Shown piece by piece: positions 1 through 7,591 of a stretch of 55,118 bases of DNA. This stretch comes from Alphaproteobacteria bacterium (GTDB lineage: Bacteria > Pseudomonadota > Alphaproteobacteria > Rhodobacterales > Rhodobacteraceae). The stretch covers positions 1 to 55,118 of the forward strand of contig JAJRUE010000057.1 of assembly GCA_024277955.1 (NCBI GenBank), written 5' to 3'. The position numbers and the translations under genes were made by a program. Below the pieces are notes generated by a model. It did no database searches and had not been told where the DNA came from. It saw nothing but the letters and a program-made list of their open reading frames with translations. Position 1 is the stretch's first letter. Every line of letters begins with the position of its first letter.

Positions 1-180
1 GACCCGGTGCGGGCGCTCGAACAGGTGATGGCGCTGAACGACGCGCGCGACCTGCTGGCGCGCGACGTGTTGGCGGTGGACATGCGCAACCCGGCCCGCC
101 CGACCCTGCGCATGGCCCCCGAGGCGCTGGACGAGCTGCGCCGAATCAAGGACTTCAGGCAAGGAGCAGACCACGGATGA
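1..180 (+). CDS. ftsQ: Cell division protein FtsQ, C-terminal fragment (5' end outside window)
   Basis: The window opens inside a reading frame that ends with TGA at 178-180, overlapping the ftsA ATG as ATGA. Only the last 59 residues are present. They include an LLARDVLAVDMR stretch and a basic, polar tail. FtsQ is a bitopic division protein linking early and late divisome proteins through a periplasmic POTRA/beta domain. The call rests mainly on position: ftsQ directly precedes ftsA in the division cluster of this group. The visible residues fit the end of the FtsQ beta domain but would not identify it alone. The stop/start overlap suggests translational coupling with ftsA. Confidence 0.75.
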   Translation, partial: DPVRALEQVMALNDARDLLARDVLAVDMRNPARPTLRMAPEALDELRRIKDFRQGADHG

Positions 181-1511
181 CCGATCTCTATTCTACTCAG
201 CGCGCCATGCGCGCGATGCGTAATGCCGCCATGCAGCGCGGGGTGATCGCCATTCTCGACATCGGCACCTCGAAAATCGCCTGCCTGGTGCTGCGCTTTG
301 ACGGGCCGGAACATTTCCGCGATTCCGATGGCGTCGGCTCGATGGCGGGGCAGTCGTCGTTCCGGGTGATCGGCGCCGCCACCACGCGGTCGCGCGGGGT
401 GCGCTTTGGCGAGATCGACGCGATGCAGGAAACCGAACGCGCGATCCGCACCGCGGTGCAGGCGGCGCAGAAAATGGCCGATGTGCGGGTGGACCATGTG
501 ATCGCCGCCTTTTCCGGCGGCGCGCCGCGGTCCTACGGGCTGGCCGGCGAGGTCGAGATCGAAGACAGCACCGTGCGCGAAAGCGATGTGGGGCGCGTGC
601 TGGCCGCCTGCGACATGCCCGACATCGGTCAGGCGCGCGAACCGCTGCACGCGCAACCGGTGAATTTCGCGCTGGACCACCGGTCGGGGCTGGCCGATCC
701 GCGCGGCCAGATCGGCAACCGTCTGGCGGTGGACCTGCACCTGCTCAGCGTCGACACGCCAAGCGTGGAAAACCTGATCCACTGTCTGAAACGCTGCGAC
801 CTGGAACTGGCGGGGCTGGCGTCTTCGGCCTATGTGGCCGGGGTTTCGGCGCTGGTCGAGGACGAACAGGAACTGGGCGCCGCCTGCATCGACATGGGCG
901 GCGGCACCACCGGGCTTTCGATCTTCATCAAGAAACACATGATCTACGCCGACTGCCTGCGGATGGGCGGCGACCACGTGACGCTGGACATTTCCAAGGG
1001 GCTGCAGGTGTCGCTGGCGGCGGCCGAACGCATCAAGACCCTGCACGGCGGCGTCGTCGCCACCGGCATGGACGACCGCGAGATGATCGAGATCGGCGGC
1101 GACAGCGGCGACTGGGACCGCGACCGGCGCACGGTGTCGCGCTCGGAGCTGATCGGCATCATGCGCCCGCGCATCGAGGAAATCCTCGAAGAAATCCGCG
1201 CCCGCCTCGACGCCGCCGGTTTCGAACACCTGCCCAGCCAGCAGATCGTGCTGACCGGCGGCGCCAGCCAGGTGCCCGGGCTCGACCGGCTGGCCCCCAA
1301 GATCCTCGGCCAGCAGGTGCGCATCGGCCGCCCGCTGCGCGTCCAGGGCCTGCCGCAGGCGGCCACCGGCGCGGGCTTTGCCGCCTCCGTCGGGCTGTGC
1401 CTGTTTGCGGCACACCCGCAGGATGAATGGTGGGATTTCGAGATTCCTTCCGAACGATACCCGGCGCGTTCGCTCCGCCGGGCGGTAAAATGGTTCAAGG
1501 AGAACTGGTGA
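177..1511 (+). CDS. ftsA: Cell division protein FtsA (actin-like membrane tether of FtsZ)
   Basis: FtsA is an actin-fold ATPase that anchors FtsZ to the inner membrane and recruits later divisome proteins. At 444 residues it has normal length. The phosphate-1 loop LDIGTSKI lies at about residues 27-34, the second phosphate loop DMGGGTTGLS near 239-248, and the adenosine motif TGGASQVPGL near 360. The last 17 residues form a basic amphipathic helix with Arg, Lys and Trp, the usual membrane-targeting sequence. The ATG overlaps the ftsQ stop, and AAGGAG at 161-166 provides a good ribosome-binding site. ftsZ follows after 175 bases that may carry a separate promoter. Confidence 0.97.
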   Translation: MTDLYSTQRAMRAMRNAAMQRGVIAILDIGTSKIACLVLRFDGPEHFRDSDGVGSMAGQSSFRVIGAATTRSRGVRFGEIDAMQETERAIRTAVQAAQKMADVRVDHVIAAFSGGAPRSYGLAGEVEIEDSTVRESDVGRVLAACDMPDIGQAREPLHAQPVNFALDHRSGLADPRGQIGNRLAVDLHLLSVDTPSVENLIHCLKRCDLELAGLASSAYVAGVSALVEDEQELGAACIDMGGGTTGLSIFIKKHMIYADCLRMGGDHVTLDISKGLQVSLAAAERIKTLHGGVVATGMDDREMIEIGGDSGDWDRDRRTVSRSELIGIMRPRIEEILEEIRARLDAAGFEHLPSQQIVLTGGASQVPGLDRLAPKILGQQVRIGRPLRVQGLPQAATGAGFAASVGLCLFAAHPQDEWWDFEIPSERYPARSLRRAVKWFKENW

Positions 1512-1686
1512 ACGCAATATGTCGGGATATGAGCGAAATCCCGCTGTCTGACGCAGGATTGACCCCATATTTTGTGTCAAAATTGTGATTTTGGGGTGAC
1601 GAAACGCGCGACTCTCTTTAGGAATAGTCGCAATTAGGTGAATCTGGTCGATTTTTGGGCCAATCAGGAAACAGGCGGACGAGGCG

Positions 1687-3303
1687 ATGACTTTGAATCT
1701 GATGATGCCCCAGCAAGATGATTTGAAACCCCGTATCACGGTATTCGGCGTCGGTGGCGCGGGCGGCAACGCGGTCAACAACATGATCGAGAAACAGCTC
1801 GAAGGCGTGGAATTCGTCGTTGCCAACACCGATGCCCAGGCGCTGTCGCAATCCAACGCGCCCAACAAGATCCAGATGGGCGTGAAGGTCACCGAGGGTC
1901 TCGGGGCCGGGGCGCGGCCCTCGGTGGGTGCTGCCGCCGCCGAAGAAACCATCGAGGAAATCGTCGACCAGCTGGCCGGCGCGCATATGTGCTTCATCAC
2001 CGCCGGCATGGGCGGGGGCACCGGCACCGGCGCCGCCCCGATCATCGCGCAAGCCGCGCGCGAACTTGGGGTGCTGACCGTCGGCGTGGTCACCAAGCCG
2101 TTCCAGTTCGAAGGCGCCAAGCGGATGCGCCAGGCCGAGGAAGGCGTGGACGCGCTGCAGCAGATGGTGGACACGCTGATCATCATCCCGAACCAGAACC
2201 TGTTTCGCCTGGCCAATGAAAACACCACCTTCACCGAAGCCTTCTCCATGGCCGACGACGTGCTGTATCAGGGCGTCAAGGGGGTCACCGACCTGATGGT
2301 GCGCCCGGGGCTGATCAACCTCGACTTTGCCGACGTGCGTTCGGTGATGGACGAGATGGGCAAGGCGATGATGGGCACCGGCGAAGCCACCGGCGAAGAC
2401 CGCGCCATCCAGGCCGCCGAGAAAGCCATCGCCAACCCGCTGCTCGACGAGATCTCGCTCAAGGGCGCCAAGGGCGTGCTGATCAACATCACCGGCGCCT
2501 ACGATCTGACGCTCTTCGAACTGGACGAAGCCGCCAACCGCATCCGCGAAGAGGTCGACGCCGAAGCCAACATCATCGTCGGCTCGACGCTGGACACCGA
2601 GATGGAAGGCGCGATGCGCGTCAGCGTGGTCGCCACCGGCATCGACGTGGTCGAAGCCGCGGCCCAGCCGCCGATGCCGCGCCGCGCCAGCAGCCAGGCC
2701 CCGGCCCAGCCCGCGGCCCAAACCGCCGCTCAACCCGCCGCCCAGCCGGTCCCGGCGCAAACCCAACCCGCCGCCGTAGCCCCGGCCGAGGCGCCCGCCG
2801 CCAGCCAGCCGGCCAGCGAACCGGGCCTGTTCCAGGGTTTCGACAGCCCGGCCCAGGACCAGACCCCGGCGGCGACCGCCACCGGCGACGACGGCCTGCC
2901 GCCGCCGGCCTATCAGCCACAGGCGGAACAGCCGCAACCCCAGGCGCAACCCCAAACCCCGGCCACCGGCGCCGACTATGTGGCCCCGCAAGAGCCCGCC
3001 GCCGGCGCCCCGAACCCGGCGGCGATGAGCCGCCTGCAGGCGGCGGTGCAAAGCGCGCCGCAGCAGCAGGGGTTTTCGACCCGGCGCAACGCTCCGGCGC
3101 AGCAACAGGCGGAAAAATCCCGCTTCGGGATCAACTCGTTGATCGGCCGGATGACGGGCCACGGCAGCGAAACCCAGCCCGCCCAGGGCCAGCCGGCGCC
3201 GCGCCAGCAGCCCAGCGTTTCGGCCCCCCAACCCGAAGCCGAAACCGACCCGGAACAGGAACGGATCGAGATTCCGGCCTTTCTGCGGCGTCAGGCGAAC
3301 TAG
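1687..3303 (+). CDS. ftsZ: Cell division protein FtsZ (tubulin-like GTPase)
   Basis: FtsZ polymerises with GTP into the cytokinetic Z-ring. The tubulin signature GGGTGTGAAP lies near residues 108-117, and the NLDFADVRSVM synergy-loop region that completes the neighbouring subunit's GTPase site is near 211-222. The GTPase core spans roughly residues 14-315. About 200 residues of Pro/Gln/Ala-rich disordered linker follow, then the C-terminal peptide EIPAFLRRQ that binds FtsA and other partners. At 538 residues it is much longer than the approximately 383-residue E. coli protein, and the linker accounts for the difference; long linkers are usual in alphaproteobacteria. A strong hairpin terminator follows the stop. 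Confidence 0.98.
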   Translation: MTLNLMMPQQDDLKPRITVFGVGGAGGNAVNNMIEKQLEGVEFVVANTDAQALSQSNAPNKIQMGVKVTEGLGAGARPSVGAAAAEETIEEIVDQLAGAHMCFITAGMGGGTGTGAAPIIAQAARELGVLTVGVVTKPFQFEGAKRMRQAEEGVDALQQMVDTLIIIPNQNLFRLANENTTFTEAFSMADDVLYQGVKGVTDLMVRPGLINLDFADVRSVMDEMGKAMMGTGEATGEDRAIQAAEKAIANPLLDEISLKGAKGVLINITGAYDLTLFELDEAANRIREEVDAEANIIVGSTLDTEMEGAMRVSVVATGIDVVEAAAQPPMPRRASSQAPAQPAAQTAAQPAAQPVPAQTQPAAVAPAEAPAASQPASEPGLFQGFDSPAQDQTPAATATGDDGLPPPAYQPQAEQPQPQAQPQTPATGADYVAPQEPAAGAPNPAAMSRLQAAVQSAPQQQGFSTRRNAPAQQQAEKSRFGINSLIGRMTGHGSETQPAQGQPAPRQQPSVSAPQPEAETDPEQERIEIPAFLRRQAN

Positions 3304-3328
3304 AATCTGGTAACAAATCTAATGAAAG

Positions 3329-3354
3329 GGATCGGCGCACGCCGATCCTTTTTC
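3329..3354 (+). terminator. Rho-independent terminator after ftsZ
   Basis: GGATCGGC and GCCGATCC form an 8-bp stem around a GCAC loop (3329-3348), followed by TTTTTCTTTG. It starts 26 bases after the ftsZ stop and should end the ftsAZ transcript, so lpxC probably has its own promoter in 3355-3530. Confidence 0.9.
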
Positions 3355-3544
3355 TTTGTTATCAATGGGTTGGAAATTCCCGCCACAGCTTTCGGCAAAA
3401 TCTTGCGCATCGCGAATCGCGATGTTTCAGAGCGTTACAAAGATTGAATTGAGCCGCGCCGCCGCTGCCGCTAGGGAGTGTCAGGTCACGGCGCTACCGG
3501 CGCGACAAGACTTTCGTGACGACATAATCCCGAGGGACACCTTC

Positions 3545-4474
3545 TTGCAGACGACGATCAAATCAGCGGTCACATTCCGGGGCGTGGGCCTGCATTCGGG
3601 TGCGCCGGTCACGATGACCATCCGCCCGGCTTCGGCCGAACACGGCGTCTGGTTCCGCCGCACCGATCTGGCCGAGGCGCCCCGGCGCGACGCGATGGTG
3701 CCGGCGCATTGGGCTTCGGTGACGCCGTCGCGCCTGTGCACGGTGATCGAGAACCGCGACGGGGTCGGTATCTCGACCGTCGAACACGTGACCGCGGCGC
3801 TGGCCGGCTGCGGCATCCAGAACGCGCTGATCGACATCGACGGGCCGGAAGTTCCGATCCTCGACGGCAGCGCCGCCCCCTTTGTGGACGCGATCCTGGC
3901 GCGCGGCGTGCGCCAGCTGGCGGCCCCGGTGCGCGCCCTGCGCATCCTCGCCCCGGTCGAGGTGCGCGACGGCGATGCGGTGGCCCGGCTGGTGCCCAGC
4001 GACCAGTTCGAGATCGAGTTCCAGATAGACTTTGCCGACGCCGCCATCGGCCGGCAGCAAAAGACCCTGAACATGGCCAACGGCGCTTTCGTGCGCGAAC
4101 TGTGCGACAGCCGCACCTTCTGCCGCCAGAGCGACGTTGACGCGATGCGCGCCGGCGGCCTGGCGCGCGGCGGCTCGTTGGCCAATGCGATCGTGGTCGA
4201 TGGCGATGCGGTGCTGAACCCCGAAGGGCTGCGCCACGCCGACGAAGCGGTGCGCCACAAGATGCTGGACGCGCTGGGCGACCTGTCGCTGGCCGGCGCG
4301 CCGATCTTCGGGCGCTACGAAGGGCTGCGCGCGGGCCATGCGCTGACCAACCGGCTGCTGCGCCGGCTGTTCGCCACCCCCGGCGCCTGCGAGGTGATCC
4401 TGTGCGACGAAGCCGCCGCCCGCCGGTTGCCCGGCGTCGGCGTCAAGCACGCCGATTTCGCCGCCGTTGCCTGA
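3545..4474 (+). CDS. lpxC: UDP-3-O-acyl-N-acetylglucosamine deacetylase LpxC
   Basis: LpxC removes the acetyl group from UDP-3-O-acyl-GlcNAc, the committed step of lipid A synthesis, using a zinc ion. From the chosen start, zinc ligands H81 (in VEHVTAALAG), H238 and D242 (in HKMLDALGD) and the catalytic H265 (in AGHALTNRL) fall almost exactly at their E. coli positions. The TTG at 3545 is chosen because GAGG at 3532-3535 is well spaced and because QTTIKSAVTF is where family members begin; it gives 309 residues against 305 in E. coli. The frame stays open upstream to a TTG at 3356, but that start would overlap the ftsZ terminator. It sits between ftsZ and bamD, as in relatives. Confidence 0.96.
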   Translation: MQTTIKSAVTFRGVGLHSGAPVTMTIRPASAEHGVWFRRTDLAEAPRRDAMVPAHWASVTPSRLCTVIENRDGVGISTVEHVTAALAGCGIQNALIDIDGPEVPILDGSAAPFVDAILARGVRQLAAPVRALRILAPVEVRDGDAVARLVPSDQFEIEFQIDFADAAIGRQQKTLNMANGAFVRELCDSRTFCRQSDVDAMRAGGLARGGSLANAIVVDGDAVLNPEGLRHADEAVRHKMLDALGDLSLAGAPIFGRYEGLRAGHALTNRLLRRLFATPGACEVILCDEAAARRLPGVGVKHADFAAVA

Positions 4475-4590
4475 CGCTGTCACCTGACGCCGCCCGCGAA
4501 CTACGCCCGCGTTTGCCGCCCGAGATAGTCGTGCGAGACTGCCGCCCGTGACGGCTTTGGCGGCGGTGCCGGCGCGCCGGGCGCGCGCCC

Positions 4591-4655
4591 GGGGGCTGTC
4601 TGCCCCCCTTGGCCTGACGGCCAATTCCCCCCGAGGATATTTGCCGACAGAAGAA
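4591..4655 (+). repeat. Double hairpin plus degenerate family-B repeat after lpxC
   Basis: The 342 bases between lpxC and bamD contain no recognisable gene. They hold a GGGGGC-TGTCT-GCCCCC hairpin (4591-4607), a TTGGCC-TGAC-GGCCAA hairpin (4609-4624) and then a diverged copy of the interspersed B repeat with the core GAGGATATTTGCCGACAGAA (4634-4653). The two hairpins probably end lpxC transcription. The rest of the gap is GC-rich with nothing identified. Confidence 0.6.
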
Positions 4656-4816
4656 GCCCGGGGCGGTGTTGCCGGGTCCGGGTGGGGTCGGGAGTGCGGT
4701 GGGGGGCGAAAAACGCGATCAAAGGCGTTTTGCCCCGGTTTTTTCTGTGCTAGGACCGATGCTGATGGCCGTGGGGTTTTCGATGCCCGCGGCAAAGCGA
4801 ATGGGGCAGGCGCTTG

Positions 4817-5656
4817 ATGTCAAAGGCCAAAACACTCAGGAAACTTGCCGGGCCGCTGGCTGTCGTGACCTTGCTGGCGGCCTGCGGCGGCGGCGCGCCC
4901 ACCAATGTCGATCTGGAAAACTTCACCGCCAGCGAAATCTACCAGCGCGGCGAATACGAACTGTCGCGCGGCAAGCCCAAGGGCGCGGCGCATTTCTTTT
5001 CCGAGATCGAGCGGCTCTACCCCTATTCGGAATGGGCCAAGCGGGCGCTGATCATGCAGGCGTTTTCCTATCACCGCCAGCGCGCCTATGCCGACAGTCG
5101 CGCCGCCGCGCAACGTTACCTTGATCTTTACCCGGCGGACCAGGACGCGGCCTATGCGCAGTATCTGGTGGCGCTCAGCTATTATGACCAGATCGACGAG
5201 GTCGGCCGCGACCAGGGGCTGGCCTTTGATGCGCTGCAGGCGCTGCGCAAGGTGATCGATAATTACCCCGACACCGATTACGCCCGCTCTGCGGTGCTGA
5301 AATTCGACCTGGCCTTTGATCATCTCGCGGCCAAGGAAATGGAAATCGGCCGTTTCTATCTGAAGCGCGGCAACCATACCGCCGCGATCAACCGGTTCCG
5401 CACCGTGGTCGAGCAGTTCCAGACCACCGGCCAGACCCCCGAGGCGCTGTATCGCCTGGTCGAGGCCTTTCTGGCGCTGGGACTCGACGACCAGGCCCAG
5501 ACCGCCGCGGCGATCCTTGGCCACAACTTCCGGTCTTCGGAATATTATCAGGACGCCTTCGATCTGCTGAAAGGGCGCGGGCTGCGCCCCGAGGCGCGTT
5601 CCGGCGGCTGGCTGGGCAGCATCTACCGCCAGGTGATCCGCGGCGAGTGGCTGTAG
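4817..5656 (+). CDS. bamD: Outer membrane assembly lipoprotein BamD
   Basis: BamD is the essential TPR lipoprotein of the BAM complex, which inserts beta-barrel proteins into the outer membrane. A signal peptide ends in the lipobox LLAAC with the lipidated Cys at residue 23. The rest is helical with TPR-like repeats: SEIYQRGEYELSRGKPKGAA, then YPYSEWAKRAL, then DQDAAYAQYLVALSYYDQI. At 279 residues it is somewhat longer than E. coli BamD (245). The ATG at 4817 is preferred over the TTG one codon earlier. recN starts 17 bases downstream, so the two are probably co-transcribed. Confidence 0.94.
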   Translation: MSKAKTLRKLAGPLAVVTLLAACGGGAPTNVDLENFTASEIYQRGEYELSRGKPKGAAHFFSEIERLYPYSEWAKRALIMQAFSYHRQRAYADSRAAAQRYLDLYPADQDAAYAQYLVALSYYDQIDEVGRDQGLAFDALQALRKVIDNYPDTDYARSAVLKFDLAFDHLAAKEMEIGRFYLKRGNHTAAINRFRTVVEQFQTTGQTPEALYRLVEAFLALGLDDQAQTAAAILGHNFRSSEYYQDAFDLLKGRGLRPEARSGGWLGSIYRQVIRGEWL

Positions 5657-5673
5657 ATCCGGGGGACGCGGCC

Positions 5674-7326
5674 ATGCTGCAAAGTCTCGAAATCCGGGAC
5701 CTGCTGATCATCGACCATCTGGTGCTCGACTTCCAGCCGGGGCTGAACGTGCTGACCGGCGAAACCGGGGCCGGCAAGTCGATCCTGCTGGATGCGCTGG
5801 GCTTCGTGCTGGGCTGGCGCGGGCGTGCCGCCACGGTGCGCGCCGGGGCCGATCTGGGCGAGGTGACGGCGGTGTTTTCGCTGCCCCCCGGCCACCCGGC
5901 GCATGCGGTTCTGGAAGACGCCGGCCTGCCCGCGGGGGACGAGCTGATCTTGCGCCGCACCACCACCCCCGAGGGCCGCCGCACCGCCCGGATCAACGAC
6001 CGCCGCACCAGCGCCGAAGCGCTGCGCGCGTTGTCGGAAACCCTGGTCGAACTGCACGGCCAGCAGGATGACCGGGGGCTGCTGAACGCTTCCGCCCATC
6101 TGGGAATTCTGGATGATTTCGCGGGGTTGCGTGGCGAAGTTGACAAGGTCAACGTCCTCTGGACCAAGGCCCGCGCCGCGTCCGAGGCCGTTGCCCAGGC
6201 CCGCGCCCGCCTCGAGGCCGCGCGCGCCGAAGAAGATTACCTGCGTCACGCGCTGGATGAGTTGGACAAGCTGGCGCCCGCGCCGGGCGAAGACGCCGAT
6301 CTCGACAGCCGGCGGCGGCTGATGCAGGCGGCCGAGCGGATCGGCGAAGACATCGCGCGCGCCGCCCAGGGGCTTGGCCCGGACGGGGCCGAGGGCCAGA
6401 TGGCGGCGGCGATGCGCTGGCTGGAAGGCGCCGCGGCCAAGGCCGAGGGCCGGCTGGACGAGGCGCTCGCCGCGCTGGGCCGGGCGCTGAACGAACTGGG
6501 CGAGGCGCAGGACGGGGTGACGCGGGCGCTCGACGAGATGCGCTTTGACGCGGCCGAGCTTGAACAGGTGGAAGAACGGCTGTTCGCGATCCGGGCGCTG
6601 GCGCGCAAGCACGGCTGCGTGCCGGACGACCTGGCGGCGCTGCGCGACGATATCGCGGCGCAGGTGGCGGCGCTCGAGGGGGGTGAAAGCGATCTGGCCG
6701 GGCTGCGCGAGGCCGAAGAGGCGGCGCGCGCGGCGCATCTGCGCGCGGCCCGCGCGCTCAGCGAAAGGCGCGCCCGCGCGGCGGCGGCGCTGGATACGGC
6801 GATGGCCGAGGAACTGGCGCCGCTGAAGATGGAACGCACGGTGTTCCGCACGGTTCTTGGACCGGCTGATCCGGGGCCTGCGGGCATCGACCGGGCGGTT
6901 TTCAGCGTCGCCACCAACCCCGGCGCGCCGGCGGGGCCGCTGAACCGGATCGCCTCGGGCGGTGAACTTTCGCGCTTTCTGCTGGCGCTCAAGCTTTGCC
7001 TGGTGCGCGGCGCGCCGGGGGCGGTGACGATGATTTTCGACGAGATCGACCGCGGCGTCGGCGGCGCCACGGCGGATGCGGTGGGCCGGCGGCTGCAGCG
7101 CATTGCCGAGGCCGGGCAGGTGCTGGTGGTGACCCATTCGCCGCAGGTGGCGGCGCGCGGCGCGCATCACTGGCATGTGGAAAAGACCGTGACCGGTGGG
7201 GCGACGCTGTCGCGGGTTTCGGCGCTGGATGCGGCGGCGCGCACCGAGGAGATCGCCCGGATGCTGGCCGGCGACCGGATCACCGCCGAGGCCCGCGCCG
7301 CCGCCCGCGCCCTGCTGGCGGGGTAG
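5674..7326 (+). CDS. recN: DNA repair protein RecN
   Basis: RecN is an SMC-like ATPase acting in double-strand-break repair. The Walker A loop GETGAGKS is at residues 29-36, LHGQQD near 130, a long Ala/Glu/Arg coiled coil occupies the centre, the ABC signature SGGELSRF is near 428, and Walker B MIFDEIDRGVGG is near 452-463. The length of 550 residues is normal. The ATG at 5674 has GGGGGA upstream and gives the usual MLQSLEIRDL start. No GTTC-N7-GTTC SOS box was seen directly upstream, so it is probably read with bamD. The last codons and the TAG stop lie inside the family-D repeat. Confidence 0.97.
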   Translation: MLQSLEIRDLLIIDHLVLDFQPGLNVLTGETGAGKSILLDALGFVLGWRGRAATVRAGADLGEVTAVFSLPPGHPAHAVLEDAGLPAGDELILRRTTTPEGRRTARINDRRTSAEALRALSETLVELHGQQDDRGLLNASAHLGILDDFAGLRGEVDKVNVLWTKARAASEAVAQARARLEAARAEEDYLRHALDELDKLAPAPGEDADLDSRRRLMQAAERIGEDIARAAQGLGPDGAEGQMAAAMRWLEGAAAKAEGRLDEALAALGRALNELGEAQDGVTRALDEMRFDAAELEQVEERLFAIRALARKHGCVPDDLAALRDDIAAQVAALEGGESDLAGLREAEEAARAAHLRAARALSERRARAAAALDTAMAEELAPLKMERTVFRTVLGPADPGPAGIDRAVFSVATNPGAPAGPLNRIASGGELSRFLLALKLCLVRGAPGAVTMIFDEIDRGVGGATADAVGRRLQRIAEAGQVLVVTHSPQVAARGAHHWHVEKTVTGGATLSRVSALDAAARTEEIARMLAGDRITAEARAAARALLAG

Positions 7327-7348
7327 CTTGATTGGGTTTTGACCCTAG
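7315..7348 (+). repeat. Family-D repeat copy overlapping the recN stop
   Basis: This 34-base stretch, including the recN TAG stop, matches 30 of 34 positions without gaps to the reverse complement of 39219-39252 at the glcB 3' end. It also matches the direct strand at 39453-39486 in 28 of about 35. Its core is GGGTTTTGACCCTAG, itself able to form a small GGGT/ACCC hairpin. Only one copy is present here. Confidence 0.65.
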
Positions 7349-7376
7349 GATCTGCCGGTGGATCTTGTCCGGCGGA

Positions 7377-7428
7377 GGCGCCTTGCGGCGCCATTTTCAT
7401 GTCTCGCCGCCGGGCTTTGCCCGCCGGC
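7377..7428 (+). terminator. Hairpin terminator after recN with a second GC hairpin
   Basis: GGCGCC-TTGC-GGCGCC (7377-7392) is followed by ATTTTC. A second, imperfect GC hairpin centred on GGGCTTTGCCC lies at 7405-7427. The first hairpin and its tail closely resemble the terminator at 18010, suggesting a repeated terminator module. The second resembles the GC hairpin of family-A repeats. Confidence 0.65.
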
Positions 7429-7509
7429 TCGGGCGGGGCTGCGGCGCCCGGCGGCGGTGCCCGGAAAGGGCAGGCGGTGCGCGGCCCGGCGCCTGGGCGA
7501 TCAAACCCC

Positions 7510-7540
7510 TTGAACCTACAGTGGCTAGAGGTCCTATCTT
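7510..7540 (+). promoter_or_regulatory. MerR-family (CadR/PbrR-type) promoter-operator of the metal ATPase
   Basis: A -35 box TTGAAC (7510-7515) and a -10 box TATCTT (7535-7540) are separated by 19 bases, the over-long spacing typical of MerR-activated promoters. The spacer holds the dyad ACCTACAGTGGCTAGAGGT (7514-7532), in which ACCTnnAG mirrors CTnnAGGT. The AGTGGCTA centre resembles known CadR/PbrR operators. It lies about 50 bases upstream of the ATPase start, and a MerR-family gene follows the ATPase, so regulator and site form a consistent circuit. That this particular regulator binds here is inference. Confidence 0.82.
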
Positions 7541-7591
7541 GCCTGCGAATCGGATGGCGGGCGCAGGCCGCAGCAGCACGGGCAGGACAGA

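Noticed and set aside
3356..3544. N-terminal extension of lpxC to the TTG at 3356
   Set aside because: It would place the start inside the ftsZ terminator, lacks a ribosome-binding site and adds 63 residues not found in the family.
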